From: Gammaproteobacteria bacterium HGW-Gammaproteobacteria-15
Lineage (GTDB): Bacteria; Pseudomonadota; Gammaproteobacteria; Enterobacterales; Alteromonadaceae
Direction: 5' to 3'
Assembly (NCBI GenBank): GCA_002840125.1
Contig: PGZF01000005.1
Coordinates: 186,001-250,000, forward strand
Length of the DNA stretch: 64,000 bases
In this document: piece by piece, positions 5,681 through 15,132 of the stretch
How the letters are laid out: every line of letters begins with the position of its first letter
Numbering within the stretch: the stretch's first letter is position 1
Notes under the pieces: model-generated
Databases searched by the model: none
What the model saw: the letters and a program-made list of their open reading frames with translations, nothing else
What the model was told of the DNA's origin: nothing
Program-made: the position numbers and the translations under genes

Positions 5681-8593
5681 ATGAAGTTTGCTCTGGGACA
5701 ACGCTGGATTAGTGATACAGAATCCGATTTAGGTTTAGGCACCATAGTCGCGCTGGAAGGCCGCAATGTCACATTGCTGTTCCCTGCCAGCGGAGAAACC
5801 CGGCTTTATGCCCAGGCCGAAGCGCCGTTAACCCGGGTACAATTTAATATCGGCGACGAAGTGGCCAGCGCCGACGGGTTTAAACTGCAAATCAGTGCTA
5901 TCAAACCGCAGCATGACATCCTGGTATATTGCGGCAGCAGGCTGGATGACGGCAGCTACACAGAACTGCGTGAAACTTTTCTGGATCACTTTATCAGCTT
6001 TAATCAGCCACAAGACCGTCTGTTTGCCGGCCAGATTGACCGTTTTGACTGGTTTACCCTGCGTTATCAGGCCTGGCAACAGCTGCATATACAGCAAAAA
6101 AATCCACTACGCGGCTTATCCGGCCCGCGTGTCAGCTTAATTGCGCATCAGTTGCACATTGCCAACGAAGTGGCTCAGCGCCATGCACCAAGAGTACTGC
6201 TGGCCGACGAAGTAGGCCTGGGTAAAACCATTGAAGCCGGTTTTATCATTCATCAGCAAATTATCAGCGGTTTAGCCAGCCGGGTCATGATTGTAGTGCC
6301 TGACTCATTACAGCATCAGTGGCTGGTTGAAATGCTGCGCCGTTTTAATCTGCACTTTGCTGTATTTGATCAGGAACGCTGCGAGCAGTCACTGCTGGAT
6401 AACCCTAATCCGTTTGATACCGAACAACTGGTGCTATGCAGCCTGGCATTTCTGAAAAACCAGCCACGCTGGCATCAGTTAGCCACACAAAGCCAGTGGG
6501 ATTTATTAGTGGTTGATGAAGCTCATCACCTGCAATGGCATGAACAGGCACCAAGTGAAGAATATCAGCGTGTAAGCGAACTGGCAGCAAATACCGCAGG
6601 TTTAATTCTGCTTACCGCCACTCCGGATCAACTGGGCCATGAAAGCCATTTTGCCCGGCTAAAATTACTCGACCCGGCACGTTTTCACAGCTACAGCGCG
6701 TTTTTACAGGAAGAACAAAGCTATCAGCATATTGCCGCGGTCGCCAAACCACTGTTAGCGCAACGCAATCTGAGCCAGGCTGAAGCCCAGGCGCTGCAAC
6801 AGGTGCTTAATGAAAGCGATATTACTGCTGAACTGGCCTCGCTAACCGACGCCAGCAGCGATACAGCGCAGCAAACCGCAGCCCGGCAACAATTACTGGC
6901 CCAGTTGCTGGACCGTCACGGTACCGGCCGCATTTTATTTCGTAACAGCCGCGCCAGTGTAAAAGGCTTTCCCCAGCGCCAGGCCAGGCTTTACCCGCTT
7001 AGCCTGCCAGAGCAATATCAGAACGCCCTGAAAGTGCATTTCAGCCTGAACCCTGCGTTGACAGAGGCCGAGCGCATTAGTGCAAACCTGTTTCCAGAGC
7101 AGGTATTTCAGCAGTTGGATGCACAAAGCAGCTGGTGGCAGTTTGACCCCAGAGTTGAGCAACTGCTGCAGTTACTAAAACAACATAAGCACGATAAATT
7201 TTTACTGATTTGTGCCCGGCCACAAACCGCTATTGCACTGGAAGAAGCGGTGCGGGTACGCGAAGGCATCCGCGCTGCGGTATTTCATGAAGGCATGAGC
7301 ATACTTGAGCGAGACAAAGCTGCCGCCTATTTTGCTCAGGAAGAATACAGCGCCCAGTTGCTGCTGTGCTCAGAAATTGGCAGCGAAGGCCGTAACTTCC
7401 AGTTTGCCCATCATCTGGTGTTGTTTGACCTGCCGCTAAACCCGGATTTACTTGAGCAGCGTATTGGCCGCCTGGACCGTATCGGCCAGCGTGAAGATAT
7501 TCAGATCCACCTGCCGTATTTTACCGGCCAGGCTCAGCAGGTACTGCTCGATTGGTATCAGCAGGGGCTAAATGCGCTGGAGCACACCTGCCAAACCGGC
7601 CGTACAGTGTTTGAACAATTTGCACCACAGTTACTGCCGCTGCTGGCGACGCAACATGCAGACGACAAAGCACTACAACAACTTATTGCTCAAACCAGCC
7701 AGGTCAATCAACAGTTAAAACAACAGCTGGAACAAGGCCGCGATCAACTGCTGGAAATAAACTCCGGCGGCGGCGCTGCAGCCAAAACACTGGTAACCGC
7801 GCTGGCAGCACAAGACAACGACACCGCCCTGCCAATGCTAATGTTTAAAGCCTGGGACATGCTGGGTATTAATCAGGAAGACCGTAGCGACACCAGTATT
7901 ATTCTTACCCAGTCTGAGCATATGCATTGCGCCAGCTACCCGATGTTAAATGATGACGGCATCACCGTTACCTTTGACCGCGCAACAGCACTGGCTGAAG
8001 AAGATATCCAGTTACTAAGCTGGGACCACCCTATGGTGCGTGGTACGCTGGATATCTTAACCACCGAAACACATGGCAGCAGCTCAGTGGCAATACTGGC
8101 TAATAAAGCCCTGCCGGTTGGCAGTTATTTGCTGGAGTTTATTTTTATTGTTGAAGCCAGCGCCCCTGCTGCTTTGCAACTGAACCGCTATTTACCGGCT
8201 ACACCACTGCGTTTATTGCTGGATAAAAGCGCCAACAACCTGTCGGCTAAAGTCAGCTTTGAGCAGTTAAATAAACAGCTGAAACCTGTTGGCCGCCAGA
8301 CCGGCAGCAAGCTGGCAGGTGCGCTGCAAAGCCTGATCCACCCATTAATTGCCAATGCCTCCGCCATGGCTGAACAACAATTAGCAGATATTATGCAAGC
8401 TGCTCAACAAAGTGCAGAACAGGCTTTGAATGAACAACAGCAACGCCTTACTGCCTTGCGTAAATACAACCCGTCGGTACGGCAAGATGAAATTGATGCA
8501 CTGGCAGCACAACAACAGCAACTAACGCAGTACATCAGTAAGGCGCGGCTAAAACTTGATGCCATCCGTCTTATTGTTGTCAGCCACGACTGA
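5681..8593 (+). CDS. rapA: RNA polymerase-associated ATPase RapA
   Basis: 970 aa, matching the usual 968 or so. Swi2/Snf2-type ATPase that binds core RNA polymerase and recycles stalled or post-termination complexes. Two N-terminal Tudor-like regions (1-110) begin with FALGQRWISDTESDLGLG, typical of RapA. The helicase lobes follow: motif I LADEVGLGKT (about 174-183), motif II DEAHH, motif III LTATP, and motif VI in lobe 2 (EQRIGRLDRIGQ). The Spacer/C-terminal domains are Gln-rich. The rluA gene follows after only 2 nt, the same order as in E. coli. Confidence 0.97.
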   Translation: MKFALGQRWISDTESDLGLGTIVALEGRNVTLLFPASGETRLYAQAEAPLTRVQFNIGDEVASADGFKLQISAIKPQHDILVYCGSRLDDGSYTELRETFLDHFISFNQPQDRLFAGQIDRFDWFTLRYQAWQQLHIQQKNPLRGLSGPRVSLIAHQLHIANEVAQRHAPRVLLADEVGLGKTIEAGFIIHQQIISGLASRVMIVVPDSLQHQWLVEMLRRFNLHFAVFDQERCEQSLLDNPNPFDTEQLVLCSLAFLKNQPRWHQLATQSQWDLLVVDEAHHLQWHEQAPSEEYQRVSELAANTAGLILLTATPDQLGHESHFARLKLLDPARFHSYSAFLQEEQSYQHIAAVAKPLLAQRNLSQAEAQALQQVLNESDITAELASLTDASSDTAQQTAARQQLLAQLLDRHGTGRILFRNSRASVKGFPQRQARLYPLSLPEQYQNALKVHFSLNPALTEAERISANLFPEQVFQQLDAQSSWWQFDPRVEQLLQLLKQHKHDKFLLICARPQTAIALEEAVRVREGIRAAVFHEGMSILERDKAAAYFAQEEYSAQLLLCSEIGSEGRNFQFAHHLVLFDLPLNPDLLEQRIGRLDRIGQREDIQIHLPYFTGQAQQVLLDWYQQGLNALEHTCQTGRTVFEQFAPQLLPLLATQHADDKALQQLIAQTSQVNQQLKQQLEQGRDQLLEINSGGGAAAKTLVTALAAQDNDTALPMLMFKAWDMLGINQEDRSDTSIILTQSEHMHCASYPMLNDDGITVTFDRATALAEEDIQLLSWDHPMVRGTLDILTTETHGSSSVAILANKALPVGSYLLEFIFIVEASAPAALQLNRYLPATPLRLLLDKSANNLSAKVSFEQLNKQLKPVGRQTGSKLAGALQSLIHPLIANASAMAEQQLADIMQAAQQSAEQALNEQQQRLTALRKYNPSVRQDEIDALAAQQQQLTQYISKARLKLDAIRLIVVSHD

Positions 8594-8595
8594 TT

Positions 8596-9234
8596 ATGTT
8601 GCTGGAGTACACGCCACCGATGTCGCCTTATCTGGATATTTTGTATCAGGATGAAGCGCTGGTGGTGTTTAACAAGCCCAGCGGCTTGCTGACAGTGCCA
8701 GGCAAAGCACCAGAGCACAAAGACAGCCTGGAATACCGCGCACGGTTAGTCTGGCCCGGTGTGCGCATAGTACACCGGTTAGATATGGCAACTTCAGGCA
8801 TTGTTGTTATGGCGCTGACAGCCAACAGCCAGCGCGAACTTAACCGCCAGTTTCAGCAACGTGAAACTGAAAAGCATTATATTGCGCGTGTGAGTGGGCG
8901 GGTTGAAGCAGACAGCGGCAGTATAAACCTGCCGTTAATCTGCGACTGGCCGAACCGGCCAAAGCAAAAGGTTTGCTTTGAATATGGTAAGCCATCACTG
9001 ACACATTATCAGGTATTACAACGTGAGGAACATTGCAGCCGATTGAAATTAACACCGGTAACCGGCCGTTCGCATCAGCTGCGGGTGCACCTGCAGTGGC
9101 TGCAGCATCCTATTGTTGGCGACAAATTTTATGGTGATGCAAAGGGCAGGCTGCAGTTACATGCTGAAAAGCTAATGTTAACCCACCCTACAACGGGGCA
9201 ACGGTTACATTTTATTACTAAAAGCCCTTTTTAA
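8596..9234 (+). CDS. rluA: Dual-specificity 23S rRNA/tRNA pseudouridine synthase RluA
   Basis: 212 aa. Isomerises U746 of 23S rRNA and U32 of certain tRNAs to pseudouridine. The catalytic motif HRLDMATSG contains the nucleophilic Asp; CDWPNRPKQKVC and TGRSHQLRVH are further RluA signatures. The N-terminus EYTPPMSPYLDILYQDE aligns with E. coli RluA, supporting the ATG at 8596 rather than the one eight codons later. It sits 2 nt after rapA and is probably co-transcribed with it. Confidence 0.95.
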   Translation: MLLEYTPPMSPYLDILYQDEALVVFNKPSGLLTVPGKAPEHKDSLEYRARLVWPGVRIVHRLDMATSGIVVMALTANSQRELNRQFQQRETEKHYIARVSGRVEADSGSINLPLICDWPNRPKQKVCFEYGKPSLTHYQVLQREEHCSRLKLTPVTGRSHQLRVHLQWLQHPIVGDKFYGDAKGRLQLHAEKLMLTHPTTGQRLHFITKSPF

Positions 9235-9403
9235 TAAGATATTATTGCATTTATTAACCCACGGTTCATATAAGTGGTATATCATATGCAGACACAAATA
9301 AGATTGTTAGTTAATAGAAATCAATTTCTATCTACAAAAAATCAAAAACCAACGCATAATAACTTAATCGTTAAAAGTGTCAGTGTAGTCTAAGGAGATA
9401 TGG

Positions 9404-10483
9404 ATGAAACTTAATAAAACTTTTCTGGCTGTAGCAGCAGCTCTACCATTGTTCAGCTTTGCAGCAAATGCAGATACGGTAACAGCAGCTGATCTGAAAG
9501 AGCGCGTATTTGGTTCTTTATTCGGCGAGTACTACATGCCGGATACGAAAAAAACTGAATCTCCAGATTGGAATTATATGGAGAAAGATTGGGGTTACGG
9601 CGTTGAGTTAGGTTATTACCTGACTGAACAATGGGCCATCCGTGCAGAATATGCCCGCATGGAAATGCAATCAAAACTGGATGGTTCAGATGTTAACGGT
9701 AACCGTTATGGTTTAGATGTAATGTATCATCTGCCGCAGTTATCTTCTGTTTATCTGGTAGGTGGTTTAAAGCGTTTCGATGCCGCCCAAAATACCACAG
9801 CATTTAACGTGGGTTTAGGCTACAAACATTTCTTCAACCAGAATTTCGCTTTATATGCTGAAGCTAACCGCTACCAGGGTATTGACGAGTCTTACGGCGA
9901 TGCTGGTATCAAACTGGGTATGACTTACGCATTTGGTTCTCCTGCTGCCAAAGCTGCGCCAACTCCAGCTCCGGCGCCAGCTGCACCAGTTCAGGCTGCA
10001 GTAGTAGATTCTGATGGTGACGGCGTGCCAGATAGTGCAGATAAGTGTGCGAACACCCCTGCCAACCATAAAGTAGATGCGACTGGTTGTACTATTTTTG
10101 AAGAGAAAATGGCTGCTGTTGGTGACGTGGATATCGAAGTTCGCTTCGCGTTCGATTCTGCCACCATTCCGGCAAACAAAATTTCTGACGTAGAAGGCCT
10201 GGGTGCATTTATGCAACGTTTCCCAGAATCAACCGTAGTGATTGAAGGTCACGCATCTAACATCGGTAACCCGACTTACAACATGCGTTTATCTGAGCGT
10301 CGTGCGAACTCTGTTGCAGATATTCTGAAGAACAAGTTTAACATTGCTCCTTCACGTATCAAATCTGTGGGTTACGGTGTAACACGTCCACGCGTTGAGG
10401 GTAACACCTCTGCAGCTCACGCAGCTAACCAGCGTATTGAAGCTAAAGTAACAGCTACAATTAAAGAGCCAGTACTGCGTTAA
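9404..10483 (+). CDS. OmpA-family outer-membrane protein
   Basis: 359 aa. Signal peptide 1-23 (cleavage after AANA), then an eight-stranded OmpA-type beta-barrel (about 24-180) with alternating aromatic strands such as YGVELGYYLTEQWAIRAEYARM. An Ala/Pro hinge (PTPAPAPAAP) and one thrombospondin-type-3 calcium loop (DSDGDGVPDSADKC) lead to the C-terminal peptidoglycan-binding OmpA domain (VDIEVRFAFDSATI..., NMRLSERRANSV). It anchors the outer membrane to the cell wall. Preceded by AAGGAGATATGG and followed by a strong terminator, so it is a monocistronic, likely abundant product. OmpA versus OprF naming is not resolved. Confidence 0.93.
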   Translation: MKLNKTFLAVAAALPLFSFAANADTVTAADLKERVFGSLFGEYYMPDTKKTESPDWNYMEKDWGYGVELGYYLTEQWAIRAEYARMEMQSKLDGSDVNGNRYGLDVMYHLPQLSSVYLVGGLKRFDAAQNTTAFNVGLGYKHFFNQNFALYAEANRYQGIDESYGDAGIKLGMTYAFGSPAAKAAPTPAPAPAAPVQAAVVDSDGDGVPDSADKCANTPANHKVDATGCTIFEEKMAAVGDVDIEVRFAFDSATIPANKISDVEGLGAFMQRFPESTVVIEGHASNIGNPTYNMRLSERRANSVADILKNKFNIAPSRIKSVGYGVTRPRVEGNTSAAHAANQRIEAKVTATIKEPVLR

Positions 10484-10501
10484 TTTAAGTTTTCCAAAAA
10501 A

Positions 10502-10530
10502 AAAGCCGCTGTAAATCAGCGGCTTTTTTA
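10502..10530 (+). terminator. Rho-independent terminator of the ompA-like gene
   Basis: Stem GCCGCTG/CAGCGGC with a 5-nt loop, followed by TTTTTT and preceded by an A-run, about 20 bp after the stop codon. The A-run would also allow termination on the other strand. Confidence 0.92.
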
Positions 10531-10695
10531 TTTTGTCGTCCGCTTAGTAAAAAACAGGCTGCACCTTGTAAAAAAGCTGTGCTAGCATATCGCCGTGCGC
10601 TGGTGATGCCACAGTGATATGACAGCCAGTCTGTCTTGATTGCCTAAAACTGCAACAGGGAAGGAAGTGCTGCTTTATCAGGTATGGAGTCTGTT

Positions 10696-11055
10696 ATGTC
10701 AAATTATTATCGACCACTTCGTTTGTGGTGCTGTGCCAGTGTGTTCTGCTGTTTTACCGCTTCTGCAGAGCAAGTTCCTGTTATCGTTAACCTGATGGAG
10801 AATTCGCACGTCTGCAATTCAGAGGCAGAAACTGCCCGCCTGGCAGACAATGAGCAATTACAGGAGATGGCCCGGGCACTGGTAGAATTTAAAGCGACAA
10901 AATTCTGTTTTATTCTGCCCCCAGCAGCGGCTGTGCAGGTATTGGAACAGCACGCGAGTTATATAAAGTTCGACTATAAATCGCAAATTCTTTATACCTT
11001 CGCCAAGTATGTGCAAGTGCAGACTCAGGCGATCGCCCAGGAACAAACCTTTTAA
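10696..11055 (+). CDS. Uncharacterised small exported protein
   Basis: 119 aa from the ATG at 10696, chosen because GGAG lies 7 nt upstream; an in-frame ATG four codons earlier lacks this. Residues about 1-25 (YYRPLRLWCCASVFCCFTASA) form a signal peptide. The mature part has two cysteines (VCNSEAE and KFCFIL) that could form a periplasmic disulfide. No family is recognised. The DUF3530-type gene follows on the same strand after 72 nt, so the two may share a transcript. Confidence 0.65.
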   Translation: MSNYYRPLRLWCCASVFCCFTASAEQVPVIVNLMENSHVCNSEAETARLADNEQLQEMARALVEFKATKFCFILPPAAAVQVLEQHASYIKFDYKSQILYTFAKYVQVQTQAIAQEQTF

Positions 11056-11127
11056 CACCCGTAAGTCTGTTAAAGACTTATCCCAGACAGCCGATAACGG
11101 ATTATTCGCTGCAAATAAGATCAGGTT

Positions 11128-11904
11128 ATGCCTCACCTACTTGTTGGACTACTGATTGCAATCTTTGGCGTGGCAGCAGACAGCTATGCCAGCGCATTAA
11201 CACCCGAGCAAGCCTTAACTGCAGATTTAAACCGGCAGTTACCGGCTTATGAACAGACCGAACAAACTGTAAATGGCAGTACGTTTTTACTATTGCAACG
11301 TGAAAATATGACCAGCTTTACCAAAGGCACTGCCATATTAGTTCCTGACTGGTCACAGCATGCAGCAAGCCCGAAACATATTGATCATTTGCGCCAGCAA
11401 CTCAATGACTATGGCTGGCATACGTTGGCAATTATGCCCCCCTCCTACCCCGAGCATCCACTTACCGAAGACAGCCTGCAGCAGTATCAGCTAAGCCTAA
11501 AGGCCAGAATGGAAACTGTGCAACGTACTGCAGAGCAACAACCTGGGGTCAGTATAGTTATCGCACAGGGCAGCAGCGCTGCGGTGCTCAATCGCTTATA
11601 TGCCGACAAGCAACTGCAAGAGCCAGCAGCGTTTATTATGCTAGGCGCCTACCTGCCAGATCAGGAGCTCAACCGGCAGTTGGCTAAAGCTATGGCTTCC
11701 CATCAGATCCCGACACTGGATATTAATCATCAATACGATAACCAATATGTCAGCAGCCAGCTGAAGCTACGCCAACAACTGGCGAAAAAACAACTTAAAG
11801 CCATTTATCGCCAACGCCAGATTGTCGGTTCAGGTTACCACTACGATGAACAAGAATGGGTATTGCAGGAAATATACGGCTGGCTTACCTCAGTCGGTTT
11901 ATAG
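11128..11904 (+). CDS. DUF3530-type exported alpha/beta-hydrolase-like protein
   Basis: 258 aa with an N-terminal signal peptide (MPHLLVGLLIAIFGVAADSYASA). The body resembles DUF3530 proteins found in marine gammaproteobacteria: ILVPDWSQHAASPKHIDHLRQQLNDYGWHTLAIMPP is the first alpha/beta-hydrolase strand-helix unit. IVIAQGSSAAVL sits where the nucleophile elbow (GxSxG) would be, here QGSSA, a partial match. Substrate and catalytic activity are unknown. The 3' end overlaps the convergent djlA gene by 6 nt. Confidence 0.7.
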   Translation: MPHLLVGLLIAIFGVAADSYASALTPEQALTADLNRQLPAYEQTEQTVNGSTFLLLQRENMTSFTKGTAILVPDWSQHAASPKHIDHLRQQLNDYGWHTLAIMPPSYPEHPLTEDSLQQYQLSLKARMETVQRTAEQQPGVSIVIAQGSSAAVLNRLYADKQLQEPAAFIMLGAYLPDQELNRQLAKAMASHQIPTLDINHQYDNQYVSSQLKLRQQLAKKQLKAIYRQRQIVGSGYHYDEQEWVLQEIYGWLTSVGL

Positions 11905-12708
11905 TTTACTGCGGTTTCGTTGTTGTTTGATCAGTTCGTAAGCGGCCTGAATATCCTGCGTTCTGCGTTTTGCCACTTCCAGCATATCTGCCGGCACACC
12001 TTGTGCCATTAGCTTATCCGGGTGATGCTGCGCCATTAACTTACGGTAAGCTTTCTTTAATACAGCATCACTGGCAGACTCCGCTACATCAAGCACTTTG
12101 TAAGCGTCTGCCAGGCTGTGTCTTGTGCTGTTGGCAGGTTGATTACGCCCGGCAAAGCGGCTTTGCGCCTGAAATGCCATAATCAGCGCATCAAGTTGGA
12201 CACTGGTAAAATTTAAATGCCCGGCCACCTGCTGCAACAATGCATATTGCTCTGCTGTCATCTGGCCGTTAACACAAGCAGTGTTGATCTGAATTTCGAC
12301 AAACAGCTGCAATACATCGCGCCGCCGCCGGTAAGCCTGATAAAAACTGTTTAACTGCGCCTGCAGTGGAAAACTAACCGCCTTACCGTCACGAAATGCT
12401 GCCTGAGCTTCTTTTTGCTGGGCTGCGGTTAAACCAAGCTGGTTCATAAACTGCGTAGCCTGGCTGATATGAGCCGACGTTACCACGCCGGTGGCTTTGG
12501 CAACATGGCCCATAGTAGCAAAAGTGGTATAGCGAAATAGTGCCTGTTCATCGAGATTATCGTTGAACAAGCCGGTAAAACCGCCATTTTTCTCAAACTG
12601 CTGCTTAAAAGCGCGATCAAACCAATGGCCGATAAGTACACCAATCAACAGGCCAGGCAGTTTCAGTAAAGCCAAACCAAACAAGGCCCCGAGAATTTTA
12701 CCCCACAC
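11899..12708 (-). CDS. djlA: Membrane-anchored DnaJ-like co-chaperone DjlA
   Basis: 269 aa from a GTG at 12708 (7 nt after AAGGG); a TTG two codons upstream is too close to that site. One N-terminal transmembrane helix (LGALFGLALLKLPGLLIGVLIG) with the conserved WGKI start and GHWFD after it, a TerB-like helical middle domain, and a C-terminal J domain with the HPD motif (QHHPDKL) that stimulates DnaK ATPase. In the J domain DAYKVLDVAESASDAVLKKAYRKL is diagnostic. It is divergent from lptD, the arrangement also seen in enterobacteria. Confidence 0.94.
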   Translation of the reverse strand: MWGKILGALFGLALLKLPGLLIGVLIGHWFDRAFKQQFEKNGGFTGLFNDNLDEQALFRYTTFATMGHVAKATGVVTSAHISQATQFMNQLGLTAAQQKEAQAAFRDGKAVSFPLQAQLNSFYQAYRRRRDVLQLFVEIQINTACVNGQMTAEQYALLQQVAGHLNFTSVQLDALIMAFQAQSRFAGRNQPANSTRHSLADAYKVLDVAESASDAVLKKAYRKLMAQHHPDKLMAQGVPADMLEVAKRRTQDIQAAYELIKQQRNRSKL

Positions 12709-12847
12709 AATCAAACCCTTTTGTCACAACGAGATTATCGACTGATCGCACTATATCGGATTAGCAGGATTTCTAAAATTGATTTATCATAGCAAGTCCT
12801 TTGCACACCTGATAATGTTAACCTTTACGTAAGGCAAGAGTAGCTGC

Positions 12848-15121
12848 ATGAAGCATGGTTTAGCGGTATTTTTTTTCGTTCCGGTTGGTGCTGCCTGCTT
12901 TGACAGCCATGCTCAGACTTCGCCAGCGGCTATGTGTTATGCGCCAGTTCAGCCTCCTGCAGCCTTTAACCAGTTGAATTCGAAGGACCCGGCAATCCGT
13001 ATCAGTTCAGACAATGTTAATTTATCTGGTAATCAAACGGCTGAATTCTCTGGTAATGTTGAAATAAGTTATCGTGATACGCTGTTAATTGCGCCCAAAG
13101 CTAACTTCAGCAGCAGCCAGCAAACTGTGCTGGCTGCTGGCGGTATTGAATACTTTAACAGCTCCATTCAGGTTAGTGGTTCAGAATTCAGCGCCGATCT
13201 TATTAATGATAAAGCCAGCCTTAACGATGCCAACTACCGGTTTTTAGAGCAGGCTGGCCGCGGTTATGCTGCGCAGCTTACTGCCACAGAACAACTGCTG
13301 ACATTAGACAGTGCATTATTCACTACCTGCCCGGTTGACGATAACAGCTGGGCACTGCACGCCAGCGAAATTCGGATTGAAGAAGGTGAAGGCTGGGGCG
13401 AAGCCCGCAATGCGGTGTTTAAAATTAAAGACATTCCGGTATTTTATCTGCCTTACCTGACATTTCCGGTTAATGACAACAGGCGCAGTGGTCTGCTGTT
13501 GCCAAAAATCAGCAACTCACAACGTTTAGGCCTGGACCTTGAGCAGCCTTATTACCTCAATCTGGCAGAAAACTATGATATGACGCTGACTCCGCGCTAT
13601 ATGAGTAAGCGTGGCGCTCAGCTTAAATCAGAGTTTCGGTACCTGACAGAGCAACACCGCGGCAATTTACAGCTGGAATATTTGCATTCTGACGATGACA
13701 AACCTTCAGATTTTGGCAGCCGGTATCTGGGCCACATTAGCCATTTAAGTGACTTTACCCCCGAGATCAGAGGTTACATCGACTTCACTGATGTTAGCGA
13801 CGACGCCTATTTAACCGAATTGGGATCAGACTACAGCAACCAGAGCGATACCCAGTTATTGCGCCAGGCCGCATTAAGTTATTACGGTACTCAGGTGCAC
13901 TCGCACCTGAAAGTACAGGGTTTTGAGGTGTTAGGTAACTATAACAATGCTTACAGTACCTTACCCGAGCTTAGCCTGAGTTCCGCTAAACCACACAGCC
14001 TGCTGCCGAATGTTAATTTTAACTGGCAGGCGCAATACGCCCATTTTGAAAACAGTACAGCGCAAATCAGTAACGCTGATCGTCTGCACATTGAGCCCGG
14101 TATTGAAATTCCGTTTATTACACCGGCGCTGGAGCTTACCGCTCAAGCCAGTCTGATGTATACCTACTACCAGCAAGACTTTGATGACAGTAGCATCGAT
14201 CACATCAGCAGCAGTGTCACCCGTACCATCCCTAAAGTGCGGTTGCATTCCCGTATCAATTTTGAGCGCGAATACGACTGGTTCGGTGAACCTGCGCTGC
14301 ATACCTTTGAGCCACAGATCCAGTACCTGTATATCCCTTACCGGGACCAGAGTAATATTGGCCTGTACGACACCACCCGTCTGCAGGACGATTACTACGG
14401 CTTATTCCGGGAAAATCGCTATTCCGGCCTGGACCGGATTAACGAAGCAAACCAGATTACAGTAGGCTGGACTACCCGTTTCTACGACAATATTGACAAC
14501 GAGTTGTTTCGTTTTAGCCTCGGGCAGATTTTCTTTCTGTCAGATCCCAAGCCACAACCAGACAAAACAGACATCGTTGACGATTTAACCTCAACAGAAT
14601 CTATGCTGGCTGCCGAGATGATTTGGCACTGGTTCAGTAAGTGGTATTTCAGCACTGCAGCGCAGTACGATATCGACAGCGATCAGTTAATCAAAAGCAA
14701 TGCCTCACTGGATTACCGCGGCAGCGGCAAAAGCCTGTTTCAGTTGAACCATAGATACAGTCGGGCAGTCTCAGGTCAGGAAATCCAGCAAATGGGCGTG
14801 CTGGGCACTATGCCGGTAAGCGATAGCTGGCAACTGGTGGGCACTTACTATCGGGATGTGACAAATAATCGTATGATAGACGCCAGCTTTGGTGTGCAAT
14901 ACGAATCATGCTGTTGGGCCGTGCGTTTGGTTGCCAGACGCCAGGTGCTAACCGATCTTGAACTGCCGGTTGATGCTATTAATGGTACCAGCAGACTCGA
15001 TAGCAGCATTGGATTACAGTTTGTCCTGAAAGGCTTTGGCGACAGTGCTGGCTTCGGTGTAACCGACATGCTGTCCAACGGTATTTTCAGCTACCGCAAG
15101 CCATACTTATTAACTAATTGA
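12848..15121 (+). CDS. lptD: LPS-assembly outer-membrane protein LptD
   Basis: 757 aa. With LptE it inserts lipopolysaccharide into the outer leaflet of the outer membrane. Signal peptide 1-22, N-terminal beta-jellyroll with the OstA repeat (DNVNLSGNQTAEFSGNVEISYRD), then a large C-terminal barrel. The disulfide cysteines are all present: Cys30, Cys161 and the adjacent pair Cys688-Cys689, matching the E. coli pattern of alternate disulfide pairing. It begins the lptD-surA-pdxA-rsmA-apaG-apaH cluster; surA follows after 11 nt. Confidence 0.96.
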   Translation: MKHGLAVFFFVPVGAACFDSHAQTSPAAMCYAPVQPPAAFNQLNSKDPAIRISSDNVNLSGNQTAEFSGNVEISYRDTLLIAPKANFSSSQQTVLAAGGIEYFNSSIQVSGSEFSADLINDKASLNDANYRFLEQAGRGYAAQLTATEQLLTLDSALFTTCPVDDNSWALHASEIRIEEGEGWGEARNAVFKIKDIPVFYLPYLTFPVNDNRRSGLLLPKISNSQRLGLDLEQPYYLNLAENYDMTLTPRYMSKRGAQLKSEFRYLTEQHRGNLQLEYLHSDDDKPSDFGSRYLGHISHLSDFTPEIRGYIDFTDVSDDAYLTELGSDYSNQSDTQLLRQAALSYYGTQVHSHLKVQGFEVLGNYNNAYSTLPELSLSSAKPHSLLPNVNFNWQAQYAHFENSTAQISNADRLHIEPGIEIPFITPALELTAQASLMYTYYQQDFDDSSIDHISSSVTRTIPKVRLHSRINFEREYDWFGEPALHTFEPQIQYLYIPYRDQSNIGLYDTTRLQDDYYGLFRENRYSGLDRINEANQITVGWTTRFYDNIDNELFRFSLGQIFFLSDPKPQPDKTDIVDDLTSTESMLAAEMIWHWFSKWYFSTAAQYDIDSDQLIKSNASLDYRGSGKSLFQLNHRYSRAVSGQEIQQMGVLGTMPVSDSWQLVGTYYRDVTNNRMIDASFGVQYESCCWAVRLVARRQVLTDLELPVDAINGTSRLDSSIGLQFVLKGFGDSAGFGVTDMLSNGIFSYRKPYLLTN

Positions 15122-15132
15122 TGTAGGAATTT

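Noticed and set aside
9851..10216. 121-codon minus-strand frame within the OmpA-family gene
   Set aside because: Antisense shadow of a well-supported gene; no homology or translation signals.
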